From the NCBI GenBank assembly GCA_035236585.1, contig CP141132.1, positions 20,807,945 to 20,871,944 of the forward strand: DNA of 64,000 bases, read 5' to 3'. Below the pieces are notes generated by a model, which was not told where the DNA came from, did no database searches, and saw nothing but the letters and a program-made list of their open reading frames with translations. Of the stretch, positions 1-11,489 are shown piece after piece (position 1 is the first letter of the stretch; every line of letters starts with the position of its first letter). The stretch comes from Warburgia ugandensis. Its lineage: Eukaryota; Streptophyta; Magnoliopsida; Canellales; Canellaceae. Both the position numbers and the translations under genes were made by a program.

Positions 1-978
1 TAAGAAGTGAGAAGGTGATCTAACAACTTTCATTGTGCTTCATAGAGTTTTTTGTAGGGGTTGGAGGTAGATCCCTCGAAAGGTCAAAATAAAATCATGT
101 TTTTTGTGTTGTAGTAGTCATAAAATTTATAATTAAAAGCAAGCCAAGCTTTGAAGCTAAGGGACTATGCAACTCAAACCAAGCTTGTAAGCAAAGGGCT
201 AAACCACTCAAGCTAAGCTAAATGAGCAATCAAAGTTAGCCATTCAAGCCATGAGGACTTTTAGAAGTAATTGTTTTGCTAAAAACATGATTTTCCAAGG
301 GATAATTAGAAGATTTTGAGGGATATTTGTATAAGGTAAGATATGCATGCATAGGTGGACAATCAAGAGACAAAACCCATCTTTTATTTCCATTTGTTCT
401 TCCATTTCTATTCCATTTTCCACCCTAACTTAGGGATTTCAGTATTTTCACTTACTGGGAGATGCCCTCCTAAAAAAGTGGGGCAACCCCATCTAATTCC
501 AGCTATTAACTTACTACATGAACTCCACTTCCTATTCTTTCCTATTTCCTATCTTTTCCTCCATCTTTCCTCTTTCCTACCTTATTTCCTTTTTCTTTCT
601 TACTTACCACCTCACCATTCTTAGGAATTCCATGTGTGGTAGCAAGTGGAGACACCACTTTCCCAAGATTTATTCGCCTCCCACCTTGTCTCCACATGGG
701 TTCTTTTTTGGTTGCCCTGGATTTCCACCTCCTCTCCTATTTCCATTCAACCAGCTCATTCTCCACTCTAATATCTTAACTTTCCTAGATTTTACCCTTT
801 ATTTTATTCTCCCTTAAGATCTCTTTCAGAAGTGCAAAACATCTATAAAAAAACCATAGCAGCTCCATGTCTCAATCAACTAGCACCATAGGGTTTCCAC
901 GCCTCCTTCCGTTGGCTGCCTCTTTCGTTGGTGTTCCAAACTTTCTTCATTCAAGTCTTCTCCTTTCTTCTTACAAGG
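1..978 (+). repeat. Athila-type LTR, 5' part (outermost level of nest)
   Basis: Plus-oriented piece of a long (about 2.5-2.8 kb) LTR; its start lies outside the window. It shares the landmarks of the better-delimited copies at 19056, 34345 and 53194: a GTAGGG...TAGATC block near 54-75, a degenerate AAGCYAAGCCA-rich stretch (about 140-260), a hairpin block (457-490) and a TATA-like CTATAAAAA near 841-850. It breaks at 978, where a minus LTR begins, and appears to resume at 17814. There is no coding content; the two overlapping reading frames at 355-817 are CT-rich LTR sequence. The lineage call rests on sister copies that are followed by a tRNA-Asp primer site. Confidence 0.6.
457..490 (+). 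other. LTR stem-loop block (copy 1)
   Basis: Inverted arms TGCCC (463-467) and GGGCA (481-485) flank a loop with the shared core CTCCTAAAAAAGT. The same position in other LTR copies has different arms that still pair (27926-27962, 16939-16972, 59370-59406). Confidence 0.5.
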
Positions 979-2012
979 TGTAGCATTAAAATTACTTGCA
1001 AGTGCATGAATCAAAGTAGTAATTGCACGTAAGAGACGTCAATTCCATGAGGAATCTCATGAACTTTCAATAGATTGGATCTTGATTCAATTTGCTTATC
1101 TTACCCAAAGGAAGATTTATATGATTTAAACTAGGAATTTAAATGACATAAGAATGGAAACATGCATGGAATTAGACAGTACAACTAAAGGAAACTTTCT
1201 AAAAATAAAGCTATGCAATAGAATTAGCAACTTTTCTAATTAAATTTTATTCAAATAAAATAAACTAATGCAAAACTTGAATGAATGGATCTTGGAAACT
1301 TAAACTAAGAAAACTTGCTAAAAATGGAAAATTCCTAAATTAACAATTTCCCATACTTAAATTAGAAACTTACTAAAAATAAATATTGTTTTTATAGTAA
1401 ATTAAGAAAATTTCTAAACTAACTTATGCAGACAATTAATTAATTAATTCTAGACTAAGATTAATCAATCAAACAAGCAAATCTTAAAACAAAATTCACC
1501 CAATCACCATGTGCATGAACCTAGGAGTTTTCTGCATGATTCATGGGTTGGAAAATGGATAAAATTCTTCAATCAAAAGCTTACCAATATACAAACTAAT
1601 TGAGGCACTAACTAAGTAACTTAAAAAGCTATATGGGTTCCTAAGGAATCAAGCAACTAAGATGTATAGATTGCTGGAAATTAATCATGAACATTGAATG
1701 AAAAGATTCTACAATTTAGGTGCTAAAGAAACTCAATTCTAGCAAGGCATGGTAACCAACTTAACAAGTATTTTTTATTCAAGATAACACTTAAGAATTA
1801 AGGTAATTTACTACTAGAAGTAAGTAGCAACAATTATCTTTAAACAACTTTATTGATTGATTGGAAAAATATGTCAAATAATGGTGTGCATGAGCATGTA
1901 TACAAAATCAGAAATTGCACACTTTTTCAATGATTGTAACTTGATTCAAATCAAATATTAGGCACACTCTAATACCCTTAGACTAAACTTAGATAACATG
2001 CAAGTAAAACCT
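979..2012 (-). repeat. Athila-type LTR on minus strand, 3' end part
   Basis: Begins with TGTAGCATT at 979, the complement of an LTR 3' end, followed by ACTTGCAAGT and a CAATTCCATGAGGA block that matches the minus LTR at 57538. Degenerate AGTTTCTAAA-type repeats (seen as AACTTTCTAAA) fill about 1140-1440. The Tekay element interrupts it at 2013, and it resumes at 16171. Joined length is about 2.68 kb, as expected for this family. The 5-bp flanks (caagg, and ctaca at 17814) do not match, so I cannot prove it is a clean solo LTR. Confidence 0.6.
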
Positions 2013-3895
2013 TGTGACACCTGGAGTTTTCAAACTGTAAATACATATCGGATTCCTTTTGCAAATATTAATAAATTAAAGTTGCCTGAAAAATTTTAAA
2101 ATCTAAGCAACAACAGATTTTTTTTTTTTCCCCAAACCTCCAGGTATCAAATGATCCACTAGAAAATTCCATAAACATGAATATGAAGAAATAATACCAA
2201 CACATAAAATAAGACATGTCATATTTGACTAAATGAACACAAGTAATAATATTGAAAATACTAAAATTGTCAAGAATTAGGGTTTGTTCTTGATGACTCA
2301 ATATTCAACCATGAGACCAAATCCACATGTCCAAAATATTTGTAAAGGAACATCTGAGTATATACAGCCCATGTACAAGTCCAAAATGATTTCAAATCAA
2401 CTGTGTACATCTATATGATTGTCTGAAAATGATCTGGTTGTCCCTATCGACTTCAACGATCCTCCATTTATTTGCCCTTCTTAGTATCCTACTCTATATC
2501 TGAGGCATGCAAATAAAATAGCAATGCCTCTACAAGTTATTGCTTGTGTAGGTTTGTGAACATTTAATATTCCACAAAAAGATACCTATAGTGTGATAGA
2601 TAAAATACATGATCTCATAATAAACAATAACAACATCCACATATAATCCACATCAAAACCAAAATACAGTACATTAAATATGTCCTCGTATAAATCATAA
2701 GAATCACAAGAGCCAAAATCAACGTGACATGCATAACATAGTATAAATCATGGCTCATAAATCTGGGAATGCCGAGTGCAAGCAAATCCTTCATGTTAAA
2801 GCATAAGTGCATATCATGAATAGAGGGGTACATAATCCACTTGTGTCCCACAAGTGTACAACACACTCTCACATCTGGTCATGAGTACTCATACCAATCC
2901 TCCACACATCGTCACGTTGTGGGTACACATAGATATATCAATCCAGGCAATGATCATAATGCCGCATGAAAACTCAGAATAACAATATGAATCACCATGC
3001 TATAGCAGTAACCAACTCTAAGGTCTACCAACTGTTGCTCCGTGTTTACACTAGAAAGGGAGATTGAACATTTGTCGTGCATGGGGAGATCAGAGTTGTA
3101 GTGTGGACTACCCATGATACCACTTCCTATGAATTTGTCCCCTTTTGCGGCGAGTGTCAAATCATTTTGTTCAGTTAGTGGGTGGGTGGCTAACCTTATA
3201 ACCCTCCTAGTCTAGGGTCCATTGGGTGAAAGCACCCATCATAAATATGCAAAAATAAGAAATTCACATAGCATCCCAAAATAAGCTATAATGTCATGTC
3301 TAATGCATGAAATATTGGAGCACCAATAGCTCACCATCTCATAGCACTGCCCTCCCTAGAAGGCCAGTCTCTTAAGGACCAGCCACAAAGCCTCCTTGAT
3401 AAATTCATGGATAAACAATTCCAGTAAAATGAATGAATCAAAGCATCATGATTTCAATATAACCATGAGTCCATGGTCATAAAGCCAAATAGAGATGCAT
3501 CAACTGTAACGCCCGAGCAATTTACGCTATTTTGGACATTTTATAAGAAATAAACTGTGTTGAATGTTTTACCTTATTTAAAATAGTAAACGAAGGAATT
3601 TATGAGGAAACTTGGTACCACTATATTCTAGTTGAAAAATGGAATCCAACGCCTCAAAAATCACCCAAAACGGAGTTCGTACGAAGAAGTTACGACTGTT
3701 TAAAGATCAGGGGCAGTTCTGGAATTTAAATAAAAAAATGAAAAAGACGAAAAACGCAGGGGGCCGTTTTGATAATGGCACCCCCTATCGTCTTCCACCT
3801 TCAGACTTCTCCAGAAAACCCTTTTTCCCGATTTCTCCATAACACCCCAGGGGAAATGGCGGCACCGCCATTGAGGGGCACCGCCTTCTCCCCTC

Positions 3896-3903
3896 TATAA
3901 AAG
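3896..3903 (+). promoter_or_regulatory. LTR TATA box, solo LTR copy 1
   Basis: TATAAAAG after a CCCTC run, followed by a CT/CA-rich initiator-like stretch. The same spot in copy 2 (43911) reads TATAAAAA in the same context, so the core promoter is conserved between two independent insertions. Confidence 0.7.
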
Positions 3904-4160
3904 CCCCATATCCGCCTCTCCAAAAACATGTTTTTCGGCAACTTTTGGACTGGGGTTTCTGGAAAAAATCGGAAACCCGTCTCTCTGCAATTTTCGGCAA
4001 TGGCCAAGCCCTAGTCGGGCCGGCCATTCTCCCATTTCCTTTCTTCTTTCCGGTCTTAGCAATGGAGTTTCCCCCCTTCTTTGAGTTTCCCAGCAACGTA
4101 AGGCTTTCAGGCAGAAACGAGGGTTCCACCACCGGCAAAAAGGGCGTCCCCCAGGCGACC

Positions 4161-4168
4161 CAGGTAAG
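4161..4168 (+). other. Candidate splice donor in solo LTR copy 1
   Basis: CAG/GTAAGC about 265 bp after the TATA box. Copy 2 has CAG/GTAAGC at 44167-44174 at the same relative place. The match to the plant donor consensus and its conservation suggest that the parental element's transcript began in the LTR and was spliced out of its leader. This is inference from two copies. Confidence 0.45.
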
Positions 4169-7100
4169 CTGATTTTCCCCTACCTTCTCTCCGTGTGCTT
4201 CCCCTAGGCCAGATCCATACCGGATCTGGTTCTTTTCCCAGCCGTTTTCCAGCCGAGTTCCTGGCCGAAAAATGCTCCAAGTCGGCTTGGGCCGGCCCTG
4301 CACGAACAAGGCATCCCAGGGAAGCCATGCTCCACGTACGCCTGGGACGGGTTCCGGGCGTACGACAGTGCGTACACTGTCCCAGGTGCGGCCTTCGGGT
4401 GCGCGTGCGATGTGGGGCATGGGTCTTGGCTCGACCAGGATGCATGGGGTGCCCTGGGAACTGAGACGCGCCATGCTACACCAAAGGTGCGTCCGTGTGA
4501 TGATGCGCATCATAGCGCAATACTTGAGCATGCATGTGCGCGTACAAAATGCGGTCCCTGGTACAGCCTTTGGGCGCACACAAACGTGAGGTGGTCGCGG
4601 TTCAACCAGGATACATGGGTGTCCTGGGAACTAGGGCACGTGGACCTAATGAGACTTTAAAATTAGGATTAGAGTACAATTTACGGAGTTAACCATGGAA
4701 TAGTAGATCCACATCATAGGATCTAGCCTGACAATAAATCAGGCAAGGTCCATGGACCCTAGAGGCAGATATAACAATCTAATGTCTAAATGGATTGAAA
4801 TTAATAAGGACTGCTTGTATCCATTCATACCCAGGAGTTTATAAATGAGACCCAGGGACAGGTTGAAGTGATAAAGGACGAGACTCCAGGAGACCTTGAG
4901 GTAGGTGCTCTATCGCTACTAGACTTTTTAAAAGAGCTATGATTGTTTTGAGAATGCATGTTTTAAGTATAAGTATATGACTTGTTTAGCATGACTTATT
5001 TTATGACTAGTTTAGCATATAAATGAATTCAGCATGCATATGGTAAATACATTATGCATAGACATGTTTTGCAAACAATTGCATATATTGCATGATTTGT
5101 GAGCATTGAGTTCTTAAAAAATTGCATGTCCTTGAGGGTTACCAAAAGAGGCTGGAGTGCTCAAAAGACGCTGGGTAGACAGTTGTGAGGGCTAGGCAGT
5201 TGTGAGGGACCCAAAGAGGACAGGTTTTGAAAAAGAGGTTTTTGCTTGATTGATTGCATATATTGCCAAGACATGTGCTACATGCATAGATTGCATGATA
5301 AGTGTAGCCTTGGCCGATGAGGGCGGACTGATGAGGATGGGCCGATGAGGGCGGGCCAGAGAGAGCTGACAAGTTTCTAGGCTGGTAGGCTTCTAGGCAG
5401 GGTTATGACTTTGAATGCGATACTAGCATGAGCAGATTTTATACATTTGCATGCATGTTTTGCAACCGATTGCATAAATTGCATGATTTACGACGAATAA
5501 GTGTCATATGTCTCGTGGAGGCATATGACCCTGTGTCCCTAGGTACCCAGGGACCACACGGTGGCGAGGTCGTGGGCATAGTTGGGCCCTATGGTTGAGG
5601 ATTTACTTGCATTGCATATGGCGTGACATGAGGTTGGTCGACTATACCATATATCCATGAGTTGGATTCAGTGGAGCATCTTATGCATATCATTATGTTT
5701 TTGATATATGTGATACTTTCGACTTGGATTATGCTATTCTTTAAGTCGTTAGTATTTCAATTCGATAGTGGTTTTTAATATCGATATTGAACATGATTGT
5801 TTGAACATGCACATGTTTGAAAGAGCATATGATTTTAAACATGGCATGCACTACAAAACTAGTAGTGATAGACTCCTACTGAGTATACTATATACTCACC
5901 CTATCCTTTAGAGGACACCTATGTTAGTGCTACGAGCAAGAAAAATCAAAAGGGGACAATTATACATGTAAGTAAACACTCTACCCTTTGGACATGTATT
6001 TGTATTTATTTACAGTTGGGCTGTGAGCTATGACTGGATAGACCTGGGAAAAACATTTATGATTTCTGAGGTTTTTCAAAAACCACTTTGGTTATTGTGA
6101 AAGCAAATCGGGGTTTTCAAAATGAGTTTAAAACTAAAGATTTTTCCCTGCATTGCATGGTTTTTATAAAATGGTTTTCAAATAGGGATGCATCCCCCCT
6201 TAGGAATTAGATCTTGCATTTAAAAATGCATGGGAAAACCCGGGTCGTCACATCAACTCATCAATATATATGAAATCACCAAATGAATATCCATGTTTTA
6301 TACAAAATATATCAGTATAAAATGTTGTCACCTACCTTAGTGAGAACCAACTCTCTCAGGGGTGCCACATCTCAATTAGCAAGATTTGATGTACCTATCC
6401 AAATCACACATAACGTAATCCATCACTTATCGCTCAACAATTTTCATTTATACTCATATCACTCTAGATCCTCCTTGATCTGGGTGATTTGTATTCATTC
6501 ATCATTAGTTAAAGCCTACTCCCCTAAATCTTGTGCTTGTTATTTAATCTTTGTTATAGGTTACAAATTGACGGTCTAGATCATTCAATTTTCTACGATC
6601 CACAGTGATCAATGTGTTATCATTAGTCTTTCTTTTATTTTCATAGTCAATTCAAACAATCAAATGGTCAGATTTGAGCTTGATTAATCAGATTATTAGT
6701 TTTGATGAATTCTAAAGTCTGATCTTACTTAATTCATAGTTTCTTGCATGATCCAACCATTGGATTATTCTAAACATCCTCTTGGGTATCTCATACACCT
6801 CAATCCATCATATTCATAGTTTTTTCTAATATCTAGATGTGTACTAATAGACAATGTATTGATCTGACAGTTAGATCATCCTTTGATTAGTTAGATCTAT
6901 GGTTCTTATCCCATTAAATGGTTTAGATCATAATCTAGGTCAAATTGTGTGATCTGACCATTAAATCCCTCAATTCACTTATTGGATAATCTAATTGATC
7001 AAATTTTAAGGCCTAATCATGATTGGGCCAATCTGGGTCATCAAATGATTTCTAGGTTTTAATCAAGTCAAATTGTGGTCAAATCTAATTTTTTATCTCA

Positions 7101-8256
7101 AAATTAGGTTTGCATCATTGAGATGGATTCAATGGATGTCTTAGATAAAAAAAGTGACTTTATATAGCCTCCAGAATTGAATATTTTTAGTTTCAGATCA
7201 AAATCAATGGTTTTGATCAAAATTTGTATAAAAATAGTAAAGAATGCCATCATCGGGATGGACTGTGTCCTCAATTCGTGCCTAGGACGGTTTAGGCACG
7301 TCACGGCTGTTGGGACACATGTGGGTGCATCTCAGTTGCGAGGATGCACTAGCATCCAATTTCATATGCGAATAACGCAGTTGTGCCCTGCATGTGCTTT
7401 TTGGAACGTGTCCGCCTAGGCACTTCCTGGATGCAACGTTCATTAGGGAAGATGCACTTGGACCATCTATTCTTTTCCCTTTGGATCAACAATCTATATT
7501 GCTTATATTTTACTTTTTTCACCATTCCTAGGGTTTTGAGGGTCTAAGAATCCAATGGACAACTCTAGTTATCTATTCAAGCTGTCCTTGAGGTATGTTT
7601 TTTTTTGGCCATGTTGGTTTTCTTTGATATAACTTTACCAACTGGAAAAACTAGTCTGGCTAGTGTGAAGGGAAGAAATATTGAGGGAAAAGAGAGCAAG
7701 GGCCTACTTAGATATCACCACTAGAGTCCCATAGTGTTGTGTCACTGGAAAAACTAAGGGAAAATAGGAAAATAGTTGATTCAGGTAAGGGGAGAAAAGG
7801 GGGGAAAGTTGGTGAAACATGGTGAAATGGGGAGGGGGGGAAGGGGAAACACTGAAAGATGACTTGGGGGAAGGGGGTTAAAATGTGATAAACTACGACA
7901 CCAATGCTGTGTCATCTACTACCTGCCATACACATGACATGATAGCGGGTGCCATTTTCAAAACGCCTCTTGCATTTCTAACATTTTCTATTTTAAAATC
8001 AGCTAAATGGGCCTACTTAGAAAATTATTGAAATGCCCATCAACTTTAAACACTCATAGCTTTTTCATCTAGGGACTCCATTTTATGCTTTCCTAGTGAT
8101 ATTGGATTCCATTTTTTGAGTATTATGCAATCATCAATGTTCCAACTCTCAATTTGTCCTTTATAAATATCAATTTTCTATAAACTCAAAATTTTAATTT
8201 TCATGAAATTCTCAAATAATGTTATATAAATATTGAGAAAATCTACAGGTATTACA

Positions 8257-8268
8257 TCCTTCCCTCCA
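8257..8268 (-). other. Polypurine tract of the Tekay element
   Basis: On the minus strand GGAGGGAAGGA directly precedes the 3' LTR start TGTAATACC. Ty3/gypsy plus-strand DNA priming requires such a tract at exactly this place. Confidence 0.75.
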
Positions 8269-8329
8269 TATGAAAAATTTCTTCCTTGAAATTTTTGTAC
8301 AACTATATAAGCAACTCTAGATGGGTTCA

Positions 8330-8480
8330 CCTCATCTTCTCATCTCTCGCATGTGACCTCCTATGTAGAGTGGTGCTGCCAGAGGACCTTGACTTGTGAA
8401 ATAGTCTTGGTTCTCAACTCCTGGACCTTTTGGTCCAAAATTCACACTACTCTCTCCTCAAAAGTCAAATCAAATCCAAC
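8330..8480 (-). pseudogene. Tekay integrase C-terminal chromodomain (degenerate)
   Basis: Minus-strand translation reads ILDQKVQELRTKTISQVKVL, then WQHHST, a stop, and EVTCE. This matches the chromodomain that ends Tekay/Del polyproteins and is thought to direct integration to marked chromatin. Stops before ILDQK and inside the domain show decay. The purine tract and 3' LTR follow within about 75 bp, as expected at the end of pol. Confidence 0.7.
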
Positions 8481-9480
8481 CTCTCCAAGTATCTACTAGA
8501 ACACATGGGAGGGGTTTGGCACATACTTCCACAAAATAGATACATGGAAGACATTATGAATGTTTGCGAGCTATGGTGACAAAGTTAACTAATAGGAAAC
8601 AACTCCAATTCTCACCAAAATCTAAATATGGGGCTAAGCTTCCCTTTACTATCAAACCTCATCACTCCCTTCGTAGGGGAGACTTTTAAGACAACATGAT
8701 CCCCGATGGTAAACTCCATGTCCTTTAGCCACCTATCATCATAGCTCTTCTAGCGACAATGGGTCACCAAAAGTTACTTCTAGATTAGTTAGACCTTCTC
8801 TGTGCATTGCTCCACCAGCTGAGACCTCGCGAGGCATCTCTCTCCCACATCACTCCAACATAGGGTGTTCGACATGGTCTATCATATAGTGCCTCATATG
8901 GGGCCATGCCAATACTCAAGTAATAGTTGTTGTTATATGCAAACTCTACAAGTAGTAAATGATCATCCTAACTATCCTTCCAATTAATGGTGTAAGCACT
9001 CGACATGTCCTTAATGGTCCTTTCTGTTTGGCCATCTGTTTAGGGGTGAACAGCTATGCTAAACCTTAATGTCGATCCCAAGAAAAGTGTCCTTGTTAGA
9101 GATGATAACCAAGGAAATTTTGTGTAGACTTGCGATCTCCTTGACATACAATCTTGTTACACTATCTACTGTCTGATTCTATCTGATGGGAAGAATAGGG
9201 AAGACTTTGCAAATCTATCTATAATAACCCATATCATGTCATGTCCGCTCACAGTCCTCAAGGAACCAACTATGAAATCCATTGTGATATGATCCAATTT
9301 CCACTTAGGGAGGTCTAGTGTTTGAAGAAACCTTATATGTTATTGATGCTTAGCCTTGACCTACTGATAGATCAAGCACCACGCTACACATTCCTCAATG
9401 TATCGCTTCATCCTGTTCCACTAGAAATGTCACCTCAGATCCTGATATATCTTCATAGATTTAGGATGAATGGTGAATTG
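8481..9480 (-). pseudogene. Tekay integrase (degenerate)
   Basis: Minus-strand fragments in the right order. A zinc-binding (HHCC) remnant lies near 9370-9420, ECVAWCLIYQ, where the family usually has CLTCQ, so the last cysteine is lost. The catalytic core begins with TMDFIVG and continues HDMIWVIIDRFAKS near 9200-9300. TDGQTERTIKDM near 9000-9050 contains the catalytic glutamate region. Integrase would join element DNA to the host chromosome. Internal stops and frame changes rule out a functional enzyme. It lies between RNase H and the chromodomain. Confidence 0.82.
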
Positions 9481-9559
9481 TGAGTGGTGAGCCTTTTGAA
9501 GTAACTTAGGTCTCAAACCATCAATTGTAGTAACTACTAGCCTGACCTAGAATTGAATA

Positions 9560-10080
9560 CCACCATCCTGTCCTCTGGTGAAATCTGCCTTATCTACTAA
9601 TGCCTGGATTTCTGCATCCATAGTCTATGCTTGATTGATAAGCTGGCAATCACTACTCTCGACTTCTTTCTCAAGGCATCTACCACAATGTTTAACTTCC
9701 CAGAGTGGTATTGGATGGTATAATAAAAGTCCTTGAGATATCCATCAACCTACATGGCCTCATGTTCAAATCATTTTGAGTGAAAAAGTACTTGAGGCTC
9801 TTAGGATTAGTAAACACTTCAAATTTCTCATCATACAAGTAGTGCCTTTAGGACTTTAATGAAAATACCATTGTTGTTAACTCCATGTCATGGGTAGGGT
9901 AATTCACCTCATGCATCTTCAATTTCCTAGACGCATAGGCTATGACCTTCCCATGCTACATCAGTACCACTCCCTGCACCTTACTAGAGGCGTAATAATA
10001 AATTACATAATCACCAGATCTAGAGGATAGCGTCAACACCGCTGCAGAGGTAAGTCTCCTCTTAAGCTCCTAAAAGATCT
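9560..10080 (-). pseudogene. Tekay RNase H (degenerate)
   Basis: Near 9740-9830 the minus strand reads FEVFTNPKSLKYFFTQNDLN, the RNase H stretch that in active relatives contains TDHKSLKYFFTQ. The aspartate is replaced by asparagine and the histidine by proline, so activity is not expected. The domain degrades template RNA during reverse transcription. It sits between RT and integrase in the usual order. Confidence 0.75.
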
Positions 10081-10089
10081 CATAACATA

Positions 10090-10961
10090 CATCATTCTAG
10101 ATAAACTTGATGTCCTTTCTGATTAGGGTAGTTAGAGGCAAAGCAACCCTTGAGAATCCCATGATATATTTGTGGTAATGCCTTGCCAATTTGAGAAAAC
10201 TATGAATCTCAATCATCGTCGTAAGTCTGTCCTAGTTTAGGACTACCTCTACCTTAGCTGGGTCTATAGCTACTCCATCCTCGATACCATGTGGCCTAGG
10301 AAATGTACTTATTCTAGCTAGAAATCACACTTGCTAAACTTGGCAAACAAACACTAGCAATGTAGGGTGTCCAACACAACATGGAGATGATGTTCCTTAT
10401 GCGTCTCATAGTTGGGTGAGAAAACTAATATATCATCCACAAAGCTGATAATGAACTTATCTAGATAAGTCTGAAGGACTTAGCTCATCAAGTCCATAAA
10501 CACTACCAATGTGTTGGTCAAACCAGAAGACATCACTAGGAACTCATAATGATCATAGGGAGTCCTAAAGCAATTTTGGAGATGTCTTCCTCCCTAATCC
10601 TCAATTGATGGTATCTCAACCTTAGATCTATCTTCGAGAATACCTGCACTGATTGTAGTTGATCAAATAAATCATCAATGTGAGGCAAGGGATATTTTTT
10701 CTTCACTGTAACACCATTCAACAATTGATAATCTATACATAATTGCAATGATTTTTCCTTTTTCTTCACAAAAGGGACTATTGCTCTTCGAGGAGATCCA
10801 CTGGGTGTAATAAAACCCCTGTTGAGTAACTCCAGCAATTGGACCTTAAGCTCTCTCTGCTCAACTAGGGAAATCCTATGTGGCACCTTAGAGATGGGCA
10901 CTGTGCTTAGCACTAGATCAATGGTAAAATCAATCTCCCTACATGGTGGTAATCTTAGCAA
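10090..10961 (-). pseudogene. Tekay reverse transcriptase (degenerate)
   Basis: The frame open from 10961 to 10536 covers the RT N-terminal part: [59 protein letters not shown] and [16 protein letters not shown], the last holding the motif A aspartate. Further on, near 10436-10460, FVDDILVFS keeps the xxDD catalytic pair. The frame is lost between these blocks. The wording is that of Del/Tekay chromoviruses. Upstream (higher coordinate) is protease, downstream RNase H. Confidence 0.88.
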
Positions 10962-10988
10962 CTCCTTAGGAAAAACATTTACGAACTC

Positions 10989-11462
10989 TCACATGACATC
11001 AATGTCCTCCATTTGTGATGGCCTACTATCCTCCATTGTCACACAAGTGAGAAAGACTTGGCACCCTTGTGAATAATACAGCATTGCCTTCATGGAAAAA
11101 ATGACACATGTACCAGTGATACCCTTTCTACCTTGGATAGATGTCACTGCTTGTCCAAGTATGTTGAAAATAGCCCGCTTCTTACCATAGTCCAAGGTGG
11201 CCCAATATGTGGTTAGCCAATCTATCCCTAAAATAATGTCATAATCAACCATATCCAACAAAATGAGATTGAGGTCCATCTTCACACATGATATCTCTAT
11301 TGGTAGCCCTTGAAGGTACTCATTAGTCTCAACTGTCTCTCCCACATGTGTCATGGTATCTAGTCTAGAGGCTAATTTTATGAGCATGCATGTCAAGGCA
11401 ATCTGCAAATGTATAAGAGATGAAGGAATGGGAGGATCTTGAAACAAAAAGGGTCTTGACAT
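10989..11462 (-). pseudogene. Tekay protease region
   Basis: A 157-codon open frame. It contains LDMVDYDIILGIDWLTTY and WATLDYGKKRAIF, the conserved block just downstream of the aspartic protease site in Tekay polyproteins, then a run leading to RT. The DxG active-site segment itself should lie at the N-terminal end and is not clearly preserved. The protease would cleave the Gag-Pol precursor. Confidence 0.75.
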
Positions 11463-11489
11463 GTTTGTTTAAGATAAGAAATGTACCTT

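Larger units (their letters stand above)
3505..6252 (+). mobile_element. Solo LTR, TGTAACGCCC family, copy 1
   Basis: 2,748 bp with ends TGTAACGCCC...CGTCACA, flanked by a perfect 5-bp TSD tcaac (3500-3504 and 6253-6257). A second copy sits at 43500-46302 with its own perfect TSD. There is no internal region, so it is a solo LTR left by LTR-LTR recombination. It is GC-rich at about 3780-4640, unlike its AT-rich surroundings, with a TATA box at 3896 and a consensus splice donor at 4163/4164. This fixes transcription as plus-strand. Ends of this form are common among gypsy elements, but without coding sequence the lineage stays open. Frames at 3785-4660 on both strands look like by-products of high GC. 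Confidence 0.92.
2013..8256 (-). repeat. Tekay 3' LTR, interrupted by a solo LTR
   Basis: Plus-strand ends are TGTGACACC (2013) and GGTATTACA (to 8256). Removing the 3505-6252 insertion and one TSD copy leaves about 3.49 kb, against 3.38 kb for the 5' LTR. The two LTRs share long blocks, such as the repeated GATCTGAC...GTTAGATC phrases at about 6860-6990 and 14830-14940, but with frequent differences, so the insertion is not recent. Small reading frames on either strand (2068-3160, 6283-7419) are chance frames in LTR sequence. Confidence 0.88.

Noticed and set aside
355-817. Two overlapping plus frames rich in Phe/Leu/Ser
   Set aside because: CT-rich LTR sequence read as protein; no conserved start or domain.
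3785-4579. 264-codon minus-strand frame in solo LTR copy 1, with a related frame at 43902-44438 in copy 2
   Set aside because: It lies opposite the transcribed LTR leader with its TATA box and splice donor, in a GC-rich segment where stops are rare. The similarity between copies follows from nucleotide homology. No family or codon signal supports translation.
5320-5360. CTGATGAG words resembling a hammerhead ribozyme core
   Set aside because: They are part of short GCCGATGAGGGCGG-type tandem repeats. I could not form the three stems or find the partner GAAA in place, and copy 2 lacks the segment.
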